A stretch of 64,000 nt of DNA from Streptacidiphilus sp. P02-A3a. GTDB taxonomy: Bacteria > Actinomycetota > Actinomycetes > Streptomycetales > Streptomycetaceae. Position numbers and translations under genes: made by a program. Positions 51,395-59,391 of the stretch are shown here, piece by piece. How positions within the stretch are numbered: the stretch's first letter is position 1; each line of letters begins with the position of its first letter. The stretch spans positions 7,325,922-7,389,921 of the forward strand of contig NZ_CP048289.1 in NCBI RefSeq assembly GCF_014084105.1. Direction: 5' to 3'. The notes under the pieces are model-generated. The model had not been told where the DNA came from. It worked only from the letters and a program-made list of their open reading frames with translations, and did not search any database.

Positions 51395-53923
51395 CTAGCC
51401 GAGGGCGGGGGTGCCGAAGTCGGTGGTGACGTCGGAGACGTGCCAGACACCGGCCTGGGAGTAGGTGTTGTCCAGGTCGCCGTTGGCCGTGGCCGCGGTC
51501 AGGAAGTCGACGTTGCCGTTCGGCTCCACATCCGCACCGATCGAACCCGACGCAGCCGGAGTACCCAGGCTGGACGTCAGGTCACTGGTGTGCCAGCCGT
51601 TGAAGTCGTTCGTGTTCATCACATCACCGTTGGCCGCGTTGATCGTCAGCCAGTCCACATCACCGTTCGGCTCCACCAACGCCGTCGGACCACCCGACAC
51701 CACCGGCGCACCGAACCCCGACGACACATCCGTCACATGCCACGCACCAGCCTCCTTGTACGTGTCGTACAGGTGCCCGTTCGCCGAAGCCACGCTCAGG
51801 AAGTCAACATTCCCGTTCGGCTCCACATCCGCACTCAACGACCCCTTCCCCACCGGAGTACCCAGGCTGGACGTCAGGTCACTGGTGTGCCAGCCGTTGA
51901 AGTCGTTCGTGTTCATCACATCACCGTTGGCCGCGTTGATCGTCAGCCAGTCCACATCACCGTTCGGCTCCACCAACGCCGTCGGACCACCCGACACCAC
52001 CGGCGCACCGAACCCCGACGACACATCCGTCACATGCCACGCACCAGCCTCCTTGTACGTGTTGTACAGGTGCCCGTTCGCCGCGTCCACCGTCAGGAAG
52101 TCAACATTCCCGTTCGGCTCCACATCCGCACTGATCGAACCCGACGCAGCCGGAGTCCCCAACGACGACGTCAAGTCACTGGTGTGCCAGCCGTTGTAGT
52201 CATTCGTGTTCATCACATGCCCGTTGGCCGCGTTGATCGTCAACCAGTCCACATCACCGTTCGGCTCCACCAGAGCCTTCGGCGTACCCTCCACCTCCGG
52301 CGCACCATAACTCGCAGTCACATCAGTGACATGCCACGCACCCGCCTCGTTGTACGTATCGATCAAGTGCTCATTCGCAGCATCGACAGTCAGAACGTCC
52401 ACATTCCCGTTCGGCTCCACCACCGTGTTCGACACCGGCGCGCTCCCCGCCACGAACACCGACGTCGCAGCCGACACCGCACCCCACTGACCAGCCGAAT
52501 TCTCCGCCTTGACCGAAACCGAATGCACCCCCGGAGTAACACCCGTCGTATTCCACGTCACCTGGTACGGCGAAGAAGTCGCCGTACCCACCACACTCCC
52601 GTCAACCAGGAACTCCACCTCACTCGCCGCACTCGACACACTCGCCGACAACGACACATCACCACGCAACACCGCACCAGACGCAACACCCGTCAACGAA
52701 GCCGTGGGCGGTGTACCGAGGGAGATGTCCAGATAGTCCTCGTCGATGGCGATCGACGATCCACCATAGGTCTGCGAGACGTTCCCTGCGTACTGGTGGG
52801 CGCGCTGATGGTTGCTCCAGTCGCCGCTGGGGATCACCGAATCGTTCGTGTCGGCCACGTTGTCCCAGTCGGCGTCCCACACTGCGTCCGGCTCGGGGTA
52901 TCCGGTACCGGTCTGGCTGACCAGGTCCTTCATCGCCGAGCTTGAGGAGCCGTAGACGCCCGACTCGTAGCCCTTGGCGTGCAACTCGTCGGTCCAGGCG
53001 GACAGGAAGCTGAGCACGCTGGCGCTGTAGGTGGACGAGTAGTTCTCCATGTCCTCGTAGATCAGCGTGCCCGGGCCGAACCCCAGGCCCTGTGCCTGGA
53101 CAACCGCGTCGTCGGCGGCGGCCGTGCCCTGGGTCGTGGGCGAGGTGATCTGGTCGGCGAAGAGTCCTGCGTAGGTCGGCATGAAGTGCCAGCCCGCCGA
53201 CGCTTGCTGCTGCACCCAGGCCGGGGTCAGGTCGGCCTGCTGGCAGCTCATTTCCGCGCCACCGATGTAGATCCCGACCGCGCTGTACGGTGAATCAGCC
53301 TTCCAGTTGGCCATGCTGCCGGCATCCGGCGCGGTGCAGGCGTCGAAACCCTCCCCGCTGTCGTTGGTGGATGCCGCGGCCAGGGCCTGGGCCTCGGCCA
53401 GCGGAGCTCGCGGGGCCACCTGAGCACGGACCTTGGGGGCACCCGTGGGTAGGGCGGCCTTGGCGAGGATGGCCCGGATGAGCTGCTTGTCCGTGTTGTA
53501 GGTTCCGGTCACTCGAACATTCGCACCGGTGGCCAGGTACTGGTGGTCAACGGACTGGTCCAGGGTTCCCTGCTCCGAAGCGGAGTTGGTGCTCGGTTGC
53601 ACCAGCAGCGCCTCGGTGCGCCCGAAGATGTTCGCCGGGCACTTCTGATCCGTGCCCGGGCTACCCAGATACAGGGCATGCTGGTCGAATCGGACGCAGG
53701 TGCTGGGGTGGGCCTTGAGGTTGATCACTGCCCAGGTGGCCGGGACGCTGAACCGGTGGCCGAGGTAGTTGACGGTCTTCGTCGGCGTGGTCTTCACGAC
53801 CGGGGACTTCGGGGCCGTGGGCTTCGGGGCCGCCTGTGCGGCGCCGACCGAAGTGGCCCCCAGTACGGCGACCACCGGAAGGACGGCGAGAGCGCCGCGA
53901 AGGGAGAGGCGTTGACCGAACAT
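51395..53923 (-). CDS. Secreted modular protein: DUF1906-like glycoside hydrolase-like domain, Ig-like domain, seven C-terminal repeats
   Basis: An 842-residue exported protein. The Sec signal is MFGQRLSLRGALAVLPVVAV with cleavage near AQA|A. Residues ~45-180 are an unknown domain. Residues ~190-405 match DUF1906/Rv2525c-like proteins: FDACTAPDAGSMANWK, VGIYIGG, FMPTYAG, TLIYEDMENY and SIAIDEDYLDISLG, a GH25-like barrel. An Ig-like domain (~408-500) follows. Then come seven ~48-residue repeats beginning VEPNG-[ND]-VD, the last ending FGTPALG. The C-terminal 436 codons are almost identical in DNA to those of the next secreted gene. A cell-wall or polysaccharide role is inferred. Confidence 0.85.
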   Translation of the reverse strand: MFGQRLSLRGALAVLPVVAVLGATSVGAAQAAPKPTAPKSPVVKTTPTKTVNYLGHRFSVPATWAVINLKAHPSTCVRFDQHALYLGSPGTDQKCPANIFGRTEALLVQPSTNSASEQGTLDQSVDHQYLATGANVRVTGTYNTDKQLIRAILAKAALPTGAPKVRAQVAPRAPLAEAQALAAASTNDSGEGFDACTAPDAGSMANWKADSPYSAVGIYIGGAEMSCQQADLTPAWVQQQASAGWHFMPTYAGLFADQITSPTTQGTAAADDAVVQAQGLGFGPGTLIYEDMENYSSTYSASVLSFLSAWTDELHAKGYESGVYGSSSSAMKDLVSQTGTGYPEPDAVWDADWDNVADTNDSVIPSGDWSNHQRAHQYAGNVSQTYGGSSIAIDEDYLDISLGTPPTASLTGVASGAVLRGDVSLSASVSSAASEVEFLVDGSVVGTATSSPYQVTWNTTGVTPGVHSVSVKAENSAGQWGAVSAATSVFVAGSAPVSNTVVEPNGNVDVLTVDAANEHLIDTYNEAGAWHVTDVTASYGAPEVEGTPKALVEPNGDVDWLTINAANGHVMNTNDYNGWHTSDLTSSLGTPAASGSISADVEPNGNVDFLTVDAANGHLYNTYKEAGAWHVTDVSSGFGAPVVSGGPTALVEPNGDVDWLTINAANGDVMNTNDFNGWHTSDLTSSLGTPVGKGSLSADVEPNGNVDFLSVASANGHLYDTYKEAGAWHVTDVSSGFGAPVVSGGPTALVEPNGDVDWLTINAANGDVMNTNDFNGWHTSDLTSSLGTPAASGSIGADVEPNGNVDFLTAATANGDLDNTYSQAGVWHVSDVTTDFGTPALG
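51397..52708. repeat. 1312-bp direct repeat, copy A (Ig-like plus seven-repeat module)
   Basis: Copy A aligns without gaps to 54076-55387 (offset 2679). The only difference I found is at 52394 (C; T in copy B), giving Val versus Ile. Identity includes synonymous sites and stops sharply at the start of the Ig-like domain and at the stop codon (TAG here, TGA in copy B). Codons are unusual for the genome (many TTG, GGT, GAT, CAT, ACT). Confidence 0.95.
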
Positions 53924-54073
53924 GTTTATGACACATCCTCAACAATGGGCATGTTGTGCCGGCCGATCGGTCGGCATCGATGAAAGGTCTCGCTGATGCG
54001 GACTCACTGAGCCGCCCGGGGACCGGTGCCGGCCGAGGTCGCGCTCGGACCGGCACCAGTCGTTTCGCTGTGG

Positions 54074-56608
54074 TCAGCCGAGGGCGGGGGTGCCGAAGTC
54101 GGTGGTGACGTCGGAGACGTGCCAGACACCGGCCTGGGAGTAGGTGTTGTCCAGGTCGCCGTTGGCCGTGGCCGCGGTCAGGAAGTCGACGTTGCCGTTC
54201 GGCTCCACATCCGCACCGATCGAACCCGACGCAGCCGGAGTACCCAGGCTGGACGTCAGGTCACTGGTGTGCCAGCCGTTGAAGTCGTTCGTGTTCATCA
54301 CATCACCGTTGGCCGCGTTGATCGTCAGCCAGTCCACATCACCGTTCGGCTCCACCAACGCCGTCGGACCACCCGACACCACCGGCGCACCGAACCCCGA
54401 CGACACATCCGTCACATGCCACGCACCAGCCTCCTTGTACGTGTCGTACAGGTGCCCGTTCGCCGAAGCCACGCTCAGGAAGTCAACATTCCCGTTCGGC
54501 TCCACATCCGCACTCAACGACCCCTTCCCCACCGGAGTACCCAGGCTGGACGTCAGGTCACTGGTGTGCCAGCCGTTGAAGTCGTTCGTGTTCATCACAT
54601 CACCGTTGGCCGCGTTGATCGTCAGCCAGTCCACATCACCGTTCGGCTCCACCAACGCCGTCGGACCACCCGACACCACCGGCGCACCGAACCCCGACGA
54701 CACATCCGTCACATGCCACGCACCAGCCTCCTTGTACGTGTTGTACAGGTGCCCGTTCGCCGCGTCCACCGTCAGGAAGTCAACATTCCCGTTCGGCTCC
54801 ACATCCGCACTGATCGAACCCGACGCAGCCGGAGTCCCCAACGACGACGTCAAGTCACTGGTGTGCCAGCCGTTGTAGTCATTCGTGTTCATCACATGCC
54901 CGTTGGCCGCGTTGATCGTCAACCAGTCCACATCACCGTTCGGCTCCACCAGAGCCTTCGGCGTACCCTCCACCTCCGGCGCACCATAACTCGCAGTCAC
55001 ATCAGTGACATGCCACGCACCCGCCTCGTTGTACGTATCGATCAAGTGCTCATTCGCAGCATCGACAGTCAGAATGTCCACATTCCCGTTCGGCTCCACC
55101 ACCGTGTTCGACACCGGCGCGCTCCCCGCCACGAACACCGACGTCGCAGCCGACACCGCACCCCACTGACCAGCCGAATTCTCCGCCTTGACCGAAACCG
55201 AATGCACCCCCGGAGTAACACCCGTCGTATTCCACGTCACCTGGTACGGCGAAGAAGTCGCCGTACCCACCACACTCCCGTCAACCAGGAACTCCACCTC
55301 ACTCGCCGCACTCGACACACTCGCCGACAACGACACATCACCACGCAACACCGCACCAGACGCAACACCCGTCAACGAAGCCGTGGGAATCGGCACAGGG
55401 GTGTCGCTGGGGTTGTGCAGCCACTCGACGGTTCCGCCCTCCCCGGTGACGTCCGCGACGTTCCAGTCAGTGACAGTGGCGGAGTTGTAGCCGTTCGAAT
55501 CGGGGAAGTTCTGGTCGACGAAGTAGACCGTGCCATTGCCGGAGGAGTTGACATCGGACTGGTAGACCACCCCGGTGTGTCCGTCATCGTTGGTGTTGAC
55601 GTTGAAGCTGAGAACGTCACCCGGCACCGGCGCGGTGGTGTCACCGTTGCTGTACAGGTCGAACATGCTGGAGTAGGCGTTGTAGGCGTTGGGCACGACC
55701 TGGTTGCCGTTGCCGCCCTTTCCGAGGAAGCCGTAGCGCTGGACCAGGTAACGGTCACTCAGGTCCGCGCACTGCCACTCGTCCTGCTCCACGCCGGGGA
55801 CGTCATCATGGATGGAGTTGTTGCCGCTGCAGTCCTGAAGGCCCATGAAGCTCTGGTTCTCGAGGGTTCCGCTCCCGTTGCAGGTCTGGGTCCACCAGGA
55901 GGGCATCCCCAGATTCGCGCCGAGCGGGACAGTGGCGTTCGTCCGGATGCCGAGGCGGGCCGGCGCCGGGGCGGCCTTCAGCTTGGCGAGGTCGACCGTG
56001 GTCTTGGCGCCACTGTCAGGGCTGGTGACCACCAGCTGAGCGCCGAACGCCTTGGGCAGGCGGCTCTGGTCGTGCTGAAGGTTGAAGACCCAGGTGCGGT
56101 TCCCCTGGTCCACCACCCACTGGACGGTCTCGATCGTGGTGACCGAGCCCTTCTTGCCGGTCATGTCGCCCTGGCTGTGCCGGACGACGCCGATGACCTT
56201 CTGACCGAAGATGGTAGCCACCGGACCCTTCTGGCTGCTGTGCAGCGCCGCCCGCCAGGCCGCGCTGTCACCCGCCTTCGAGACCGGGAACACCGACTCG
56301 GGCAGCTGCTGGCCGAAGGGGACGGCGGTGACCGAGAAGTAGCTGAAAGGCGAGTCCTGGACCGCGGAGGCGACCTGCACCCCGGTCCCCGGCGCGGCGA
56401 CAGAGAACGCGGCTGAGGGTATGTCCGGGCTGCTCACCTTCAGGGCCACATTGTCCAAGGTGAAGGCATGCACAGCGGCGTTCACCACCGCCGCCGGCTT
56501 CGCGACCGCGGCGAACGCCGCGGGGGCGGTGCCGAGCCCGATGCCGGCGGCGGTCACGACGGCGACGGACACCGCCAGGAGTTTGCTCGCATGGGATGAC
56601 GTAGGCAT
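54074..56608 (-). CDS. Secreted modular protein: CHAP-like amidase domain, Ig-like domain, seven C-terminal repeats
   Basis: An 844-residue exported protein. The signal covers ~1-34 (KLLAVSVAVVTAAGIGLG, cleavage near AFA|A). Residues ~40-235 are unknown. Residues ~238-400 look like a CHAP/NlpC-type Cys amidase, with candidate Cys280 in DEWQCADLSDRYL, PGDVLSFNVN and His344 in DDGHTGVVYQ. Then come the Ig-like domain (~409-500) and seven VEPNG repeats, identical to those of the neighbour but for one residue (Ile for Val). The ATG follows GGGAG. It lies 48 bp after the 104-residue gene and may share its transcript. A role in peptidoglycan cleavage is inferred. Confidence 0.85.
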   Translation of the reverse strand: MPTSSHASKLLAVSVAVVTAAGIGLGTAPAAFAAVAKPAAVVNAAVHAFTLDNVALKVSSPDIPSAAFSVAAPGTGVQVASAVQDSPFSYFSVTAVPFGQQLPESVFPVSKAGDSAAWRAALHSSQKGPVATIFGQKVIGVVRHSQGDMTGKKGSVTTIETVQWVVDQGNRTWVFNLQHDQSRLPKAFGAQLVVTSPDSGAKTTVDLAKLKAAPAPARLGIRTNATVPLGANLGMPSWWTQTCNGSGTLENQSFMGLQDCSGNNSIHDDVPGVEQDEWQCADLSDRYLVQRYGFLGKGGNGNQVVPNAYNAYSSMFDLYSNGDTTAPVPGDVLSFNVNTNDDGHTGVVYQSDVNSSGNGTVYFVDQNFPDSNGYNSATVTDWNVADVTGEGGTVEWLHNPSDTPVPIPTASLTGVASGAVLRGDVSLSASVSSAASEVEFLVDGSVVGTATSSPYQVTWNTTGVTPGVHSVSVKAENSAGQWGAVSAATSVFVAGSAPVSNTVVEPNGNVDILTVDAANEHLIDTYNEAGAWHVTDVTASYGAPEVEGTPKALVEPNGDVDWLTINAANGHVMNTNDYNGWHTSDLTSSLGTPAASGSISADVEPNGNVDFLTVDAANGHLYNTYKEAGAWHVTDVSSGFGAPVVSGGPTALVEPNGDVDWLTINAANGDVMNTNDFNGWHTSDLTSSLGTPVGKGSLSADVEPNGNVDFLSVASANGHLYDTYKEAGAWHVTDVSSGFGAPVVSGGPTALVEPNGDVDWLTINAANGDVMNTNDFNGWHTSDLTSSLGTPAASGSIGADVEPNGNVDFLTAATANGDLDNTYSQAGVWHVSDVTTDFGTPALG
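54076..55387. repeat. 1312-bp direct repeat, copy B
   Basis: Partner of 51397-52708, with one visible difference (T at 55073). It encodes the Ig-like domain and seven VEPNG repeats of the CHAP-like protein. The sequence outside both borders is unrelated, so the two genes are mosaics that share one C-terminal module. This suggests recent duplication or ongoing gene conversion. Confidence 0.95.
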
Positions 56609-56656
56609 GACATATCTCCCTAGATGGACTTGCGCGAAAGATCGGAGGGCGTTCGG

Positions 56657-56971
56657 TCAGAGTCTTTCGGGTGGCGCGGTGGCGTCCGGTCCGGTCGACT
56701 GCGGATCAGCACCGGGCAGGAATCCGGAGGCCAGCAGAGGTGAGGCGGCGTAGCAACGGCGCAGCAGTTCGAATGCTTGCTCCTCGGGACTGGCGAGCAG
56801 CCGCTCTCTGAAGAAGAACAGCAGGTGGACCCGGTCGGAGCAGCTGTGCGCACTGACGTGTTCGAGCTGGTCGGCCTGGGTGGCGTGGGCCCACAGAATG
56901 TCCAGGATCTGCCCCTTGGAGGGGATGTCCGCCCCGCCCGGATTCCGGCAGACCAGGGAGATGTGGACCAT
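56657..56971 (-). CDS. Small protein between the secreted peptide and the secreted hydrolase
   Basis: A 104-residue protein without signal peptide: HISLVCRNPGGADIPSKG, ILDILWAHATQADQLEHVS, SDRVHLLFFFRERLLASPEEQ and AFELLRRCYAAS. It looks like a compact alpha/beta ferredoxin-like unit with a disordered Pro/Ala tail. The start is ATG 56971; a GTG two codons upstream is possible. It begins 11 bp after the stop of the 54-residue peptide gene, so the two are almost surely co-transcribed. I do not know the family. Small proteins of this look occur beside TrmB/LuxR-type regulators in streptomycetes, as far as I recall. Confidence 0.6.
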   Translation of the reverse strand: MVHISLVCRNPGGADIPSKGQILDILWAHATQADQLEHVSAHSCSDRVHLLFFFRERLLASPEEQAFELLRRCYAASPLLASGFLPGADPQSTGPDATAPPERL

Positions 56972-56982
56972 GTGCACGCCGT

Positions 56983-57147
56983 TCAGCCCCAGGTCTGGTC
57001 TGCGGATGAGGCGGAGGCGCCGACCGACACGGAGACCGCAGCGGTCGGGTGGACGGCGGCCGAAGCAGCGAGGGCCTGTACGCCAAGAATGGCGACAAAT
57101 CCGGCGACAGCGAGGACAGCCGAACGAAGAAGAACGGAAGAGGACAT
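56983..57147 (-). CDS. 54-residue Sec-exported peptide precursor divergent from LuxR regulator
   Basis: Encodes a short precursor beginning MSSSVLLRSAVLAVAGFVAI, a classic signal peptide with likely cleavage at ALAASA|A, and ending SADQTWG. The mature part would be ~23 residues, rich in Ala, Ser and Val, with no Cys. AAAGGGAA lies 7 nt before the ATG. It is divergent from a TrmB/LuxR-type regulator and followed by a 104-residue gene. Size, export signal and position fit a secreted signalling peptide. That function is an inference and no homologue is named. Confidence 0.6.
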   Translation of the reverse strand: MSSSVLLRSAVLAVAGFVAILGVQALAASAAVHPTAAVSVSVGASASSADQTWG

Positions 57148-57443
57148 AGCGGTTCCCTTTCGGGGACACGGACACGTGGTCGGAACGGAGGTGAAGGCCT
57201 CGGGTCACCCCCGCCGACATCTGCCTGCCCTGCCGGCGACTGCCTTCTGCGGAAGACTCTGCCGCATCCGTGACCAGCGCAGAAGGGCTGTCGGGTGGCA
57301 CCGACCTGCCTGACACTTTGCTGCCAGCCGATAACCACACGTGGCCGAACTCTCGACCGAACCCGCTTGATCGCCGCCCTTGGCCCTGGGAAAATGACCG
57401 AATTGAAAAGTAGTCGTCCGGGCAATATCGCGACGGGGGAACA
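57148..57443. other. Divergent promoter region between peptide and regulator genes
   Basis: A 296-bp gap. The part near 57390-57430 (GAAAATGACCGAATTGAAAAG) is AT-rich for this genome and could hold promoter elements. GGGGGA precedes the regulator ATG. No strong inverted repeat was recognised, but the regulator would be expected to bind here. Confidence 0.45.
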
Positions 57444-58433
57444 ATGGTCACGCTCACCGCGCTGGGGCTCAGCGCAGACGCCGAGCAGGTTTACGCAACC
57501 ATGCTCGACAAACCCGACTTCGGCGTGGCTGAGCTGATCGCTTCGCTGGGCATCGGGGAGAGTAGGGTCCGTGACGCGTTGGACAGCCTGGCGGAGTTGA
57601 TGCTCGTCCGCGTCTCGCACGAGCGCCCCGGCCAACCACGTGCGGTCAAGCCCGAGTTGGGGCTGGCCAACATGCTGCTCCGGCAGGAGGCAGAGCTGGC
57701 CGAGCAACAGGCACGGGTGGCCGCCTCACGGGCGGCGGTCACCCGGCTGGTCGCCGCCCGGGCAGACAGTCAGAGCGCCGGTGGCGCACACGGCGAGCGC
57801 CTGCTGGGCATGGACGCGATCCAGGACCGGCTGGAGTGCATGACCCGCATCATGACCACGGAATGCATGGGAGTGCACCCCGGCGGCGCCCAGCGCCCCG
57901 AAGACCTCGCGGCCGGACGTCCGTTGAACGCCGAGGCCATGAGCCGCGGCGTGGTGTTCCGCACCCTCTACCAGGACAGCGTCCGTAACGACCCGGCGAC
58001 CATCGCCCACGCCAACTGGCTTCTGGAGCAGGGGGGTGAGGTCCGCACGGCACCGCTCGTCCCGCAGCGTCTGGTCATCAACGACCGGGCCCGCGCCCTG
58101 GTCCCGATCGACCCCGCCGACAGCCGCAAAGGTGCGCTCTACGTCACCGAACCCGGCCTGGTCAGCGCCCTGGTCGGGCTCTTCGAACAGGCGTGGGCCA
58201 CCGCCGTCCCGCTGGGTGCCACCCGCGCCCAGGATCCGGAAACCGGGCTGACCCGGACCGAGCAGGAGATCCTGCGGTTGCTCGGTCGCGGCATGACCGA
58301 CGAGGCCGTGGGGCACCGGCTCGGCATCTCGCTGCGCACAGTACGCCGCCAGGTCGCCTCGGTCATGGAGCGGCTGGAGGCCGCCAGCCGCTTCGAGGCC
58401 GGAATCAAGGCCACTCAGAAGGGGTGGATCTGA
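57444..58433 (+). CDS. LuxR-type regulator with N-terminal TrmB-like domain
   Basis: A 329-residue regulator. Residues ~3-70 form a TrmB-like winged helix (DAEQVYATMLDKPDFGVAEL, VRDALDSLAELMLVRVS). A helical linker (~75-105) is followed by a PLD-like sensor region with HPGGAQRPEDLAAGRPLNA and TLYQDSVRNDPATIAHANWL. The C-terminal LuxR HTH (~265-325) is LTRTEQEILRLLGRGMTDEAVGHRLGISLR. Streptomycetes hold many such regulators, mostly uncharacterised. This one is divergent from a secreted-peptide gene and probably controls it and the secreted proteins beyond. The ATG at 57444 follows GGGGGA. Confidence 0.85.
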   Translation: MVTLTALGLSADAEQVYATMLDKPDFGVAELIASLGIGESRVRDALDSLAELMLVRVSHERPGQPRAVKPELGLANMLLRQEAELAEQQARVAASRAAVTRLVAARADSQSAGGAHGERLLGMDAIQDRLECMTRIMTTECMGVHPGGAQRPEDLAAGRPLNAEAMSRGVVFRTLYQDSVRNDPATIAHANWLLEQGGEVRTAPLVPQRLVINDRARALVPIDPADSRKGALYVTEPGLVSALVGLFEQAWATAVPLGATRAQDPETGLTRTEQEILRLLGRGMTDEAVGHRLGISLRTVRRQVASVMERLEAASRFEAGIKATQKGWI

Positions 58434-58465
58434 AGCGGGAGGAGGCACGGAACCGGACAACGACC

Positions 58466-58500
58466 ACGCCGCGCCGTCCCGGGTGGGGGCGGCGCGGCGT
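58466..58500. terminator. Hairpin terminator between convergent regulator and suf genes
   Basis: An 11-bp perfect stem, ACGCCGCGCCG / CGGCGCGGCGT, with a 13-nt G-rich loop. It lies between the LuxR-type gene (ends 58433) and the last suf gene (ends 58519) and could serve both directions. Confidence 0.75.
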
Positions 58501-58518
58501 TCGCGGGTGGAGCGGGGG

Positions 58519-58911
58519 TCAGACGTTGAACCCCAGGGCGCGGAGCTGGTCGCGGCCGTCGGGAGTGATCTTGTCCGGGCCCCACGGCGGCATCCAGACC
58601 CAGTTGATCCGCAGGTCCTGGACCAGGCCGTCGGTGGCGGTCCGGGCCTGGTCCTCGATGACGTCGGTCAGCGGGCAGGCCGCCGAGGTGAGCGTCATGT
58701 CGATGGTGGCCACGTCGCCCTCGTCGATGTGGACGCCGTAGATCAGCCCGAGGTTGACCACGTCGATGCCCAGCTCCGGGTCGACCACGTCGAGCAGGGC
58801 CTCCATCAGGTCGTCCACGGCCACGGTCCCGGCCGTGGTCCCGACGAAGGGGCTCTCCGCCTCGGCGGGGGCGCCCCCGGCGGTCGCCTCGGTGTCAGCG
58901 GTGTCGGTCAT
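58519..58911 (-). CDS. sufT: SufT/MIP18-type Fe-S assembly factor (DUF59)
   Basis: A 130-residue protein. An acidic Ala/Thr-rich N-terminus (~30 residues) precedes the DUF59 domain: LLDVVDPELGIDVVNLGLIYGV, then TLTSAACPLTDVIEDQ with the conserved Cys, and WVWMPPWGPDKITPDGRDQL. SufT-type proteins help mature Fe-S proteins. The start overlaps the sufU stop by 4 nt. It is the last gene of the suf operon. Confidence 0.92.
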   Translation of the reverse strand: MTDTADTEATAGGAPAEAESPFVGTTAGTVAVDDLMEALLDVVDPELGIDVVNLGLIYGVHIDEGDVATIDMTLTSAACPLTDVIEDQARTATDGLVQDLRINWVWMPPWGPDKITPDGRDQLRALGFNV

Positions 58912-59363
58912 GCGCTCTCCCTCACAGGTGTGTCAGCCAGCGCCTGGGCGGTGGCGTCCTTCCAGGCCATCCAGCTCAGCAGGGCGCACTTCACCCGGGC
59001 CGGGTACTTGGAGACCCCGGCGAAGGCGATGGCGTCCTCCAGGACCTCCTCGTCGCCCTCGGCCTGGCCCTTGCTCTGCATCAGTTCCAGGAAGGCCTCC
59101 TGGATCTGCTGCGCCTCGCCCACGCTCTTGCCGACCAGCAGGTCGTTCAGCACCGAGGCGCTGGCCTGGCTGATCGAACAGCCCTGCGAGTCGTACGAGA
59201 CATCGGCGACGGTGCCGCCGTCCAGCCGCACCCGCAGGGTGATCTCGTCACCGCAGGTGGGGTTGACGTGGTGCACCTCGGCGTCACCGTCACGCAACCC
59301 CTTGCCGTGGGGGTGCTTGTAGTGGTCCAGGATGATCTCCTGGTACATCGAGTCCATCTTCAT
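58908..59363 (-). CDS. sufU: SufU sulfur-transfer/Fe-S scaffold protein
   Basis: A 151-residue protein with MYQEIILDHYKHPHGKG, NPTCGDEITLRVRLDGG, SYDSQGCSISQASASVL and RVKCALLSW, which carry the three Cys and Asp that bind zinc in SufU. It accepts persulfide sulfur from SufS. The gene lies 28 bp after sufS and overlaps sufT by 4 nt. Confidence 0.95.
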   Translation of the reverse strand: MKMDSMYQEIILDHYKHPHGKGLRDGDAEVHHVNPTCGDEITLRVRLDGGTVADVSYDSQGCSISQASASVLNDLLVGKSVGEAQQIQEAFLELMQSKGQAEGDEEVLEDAIAFAGVSKYPARVKCALLSWMAWKDATAQALADTPVRESA

Positions 59364-59391
59364 CGCGTCGCGCCTCCTCTCTGGGCCCGGC

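Noticed and set aside
51278-52945. Plus-strand frame with Arg/His-rich repeats opposite the secreted protein
   Set aside because: The repetition only mirrors the repeats of the minus-strand gene. The frame lacks a ribosome site and has implausible composition.
51397-55387. Regular repeats considered as a CRISPR array or minisatellite
   Set aside because: Periods of ~144 bp stay in frame, encode alternating conserved protein repeats, and have no spacer structure or cas genes.
51395-56608. The 1312-bp duplication considered as an insertion sequence or transposon end
   Set aside because: No transposase, terminal inverted repeats or target-site duplication were seen, and the borders follow protein-domain limits.
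56706-57707. Long minus-strand frames spanning the peptide gene and the LuxR-type gene start
   Set aside because: They cross a promoter region and antisense to the regulator with Arg/Pro/Ser-rich translations. The short signal-peptide frame and the 104-codon frame are better supported.
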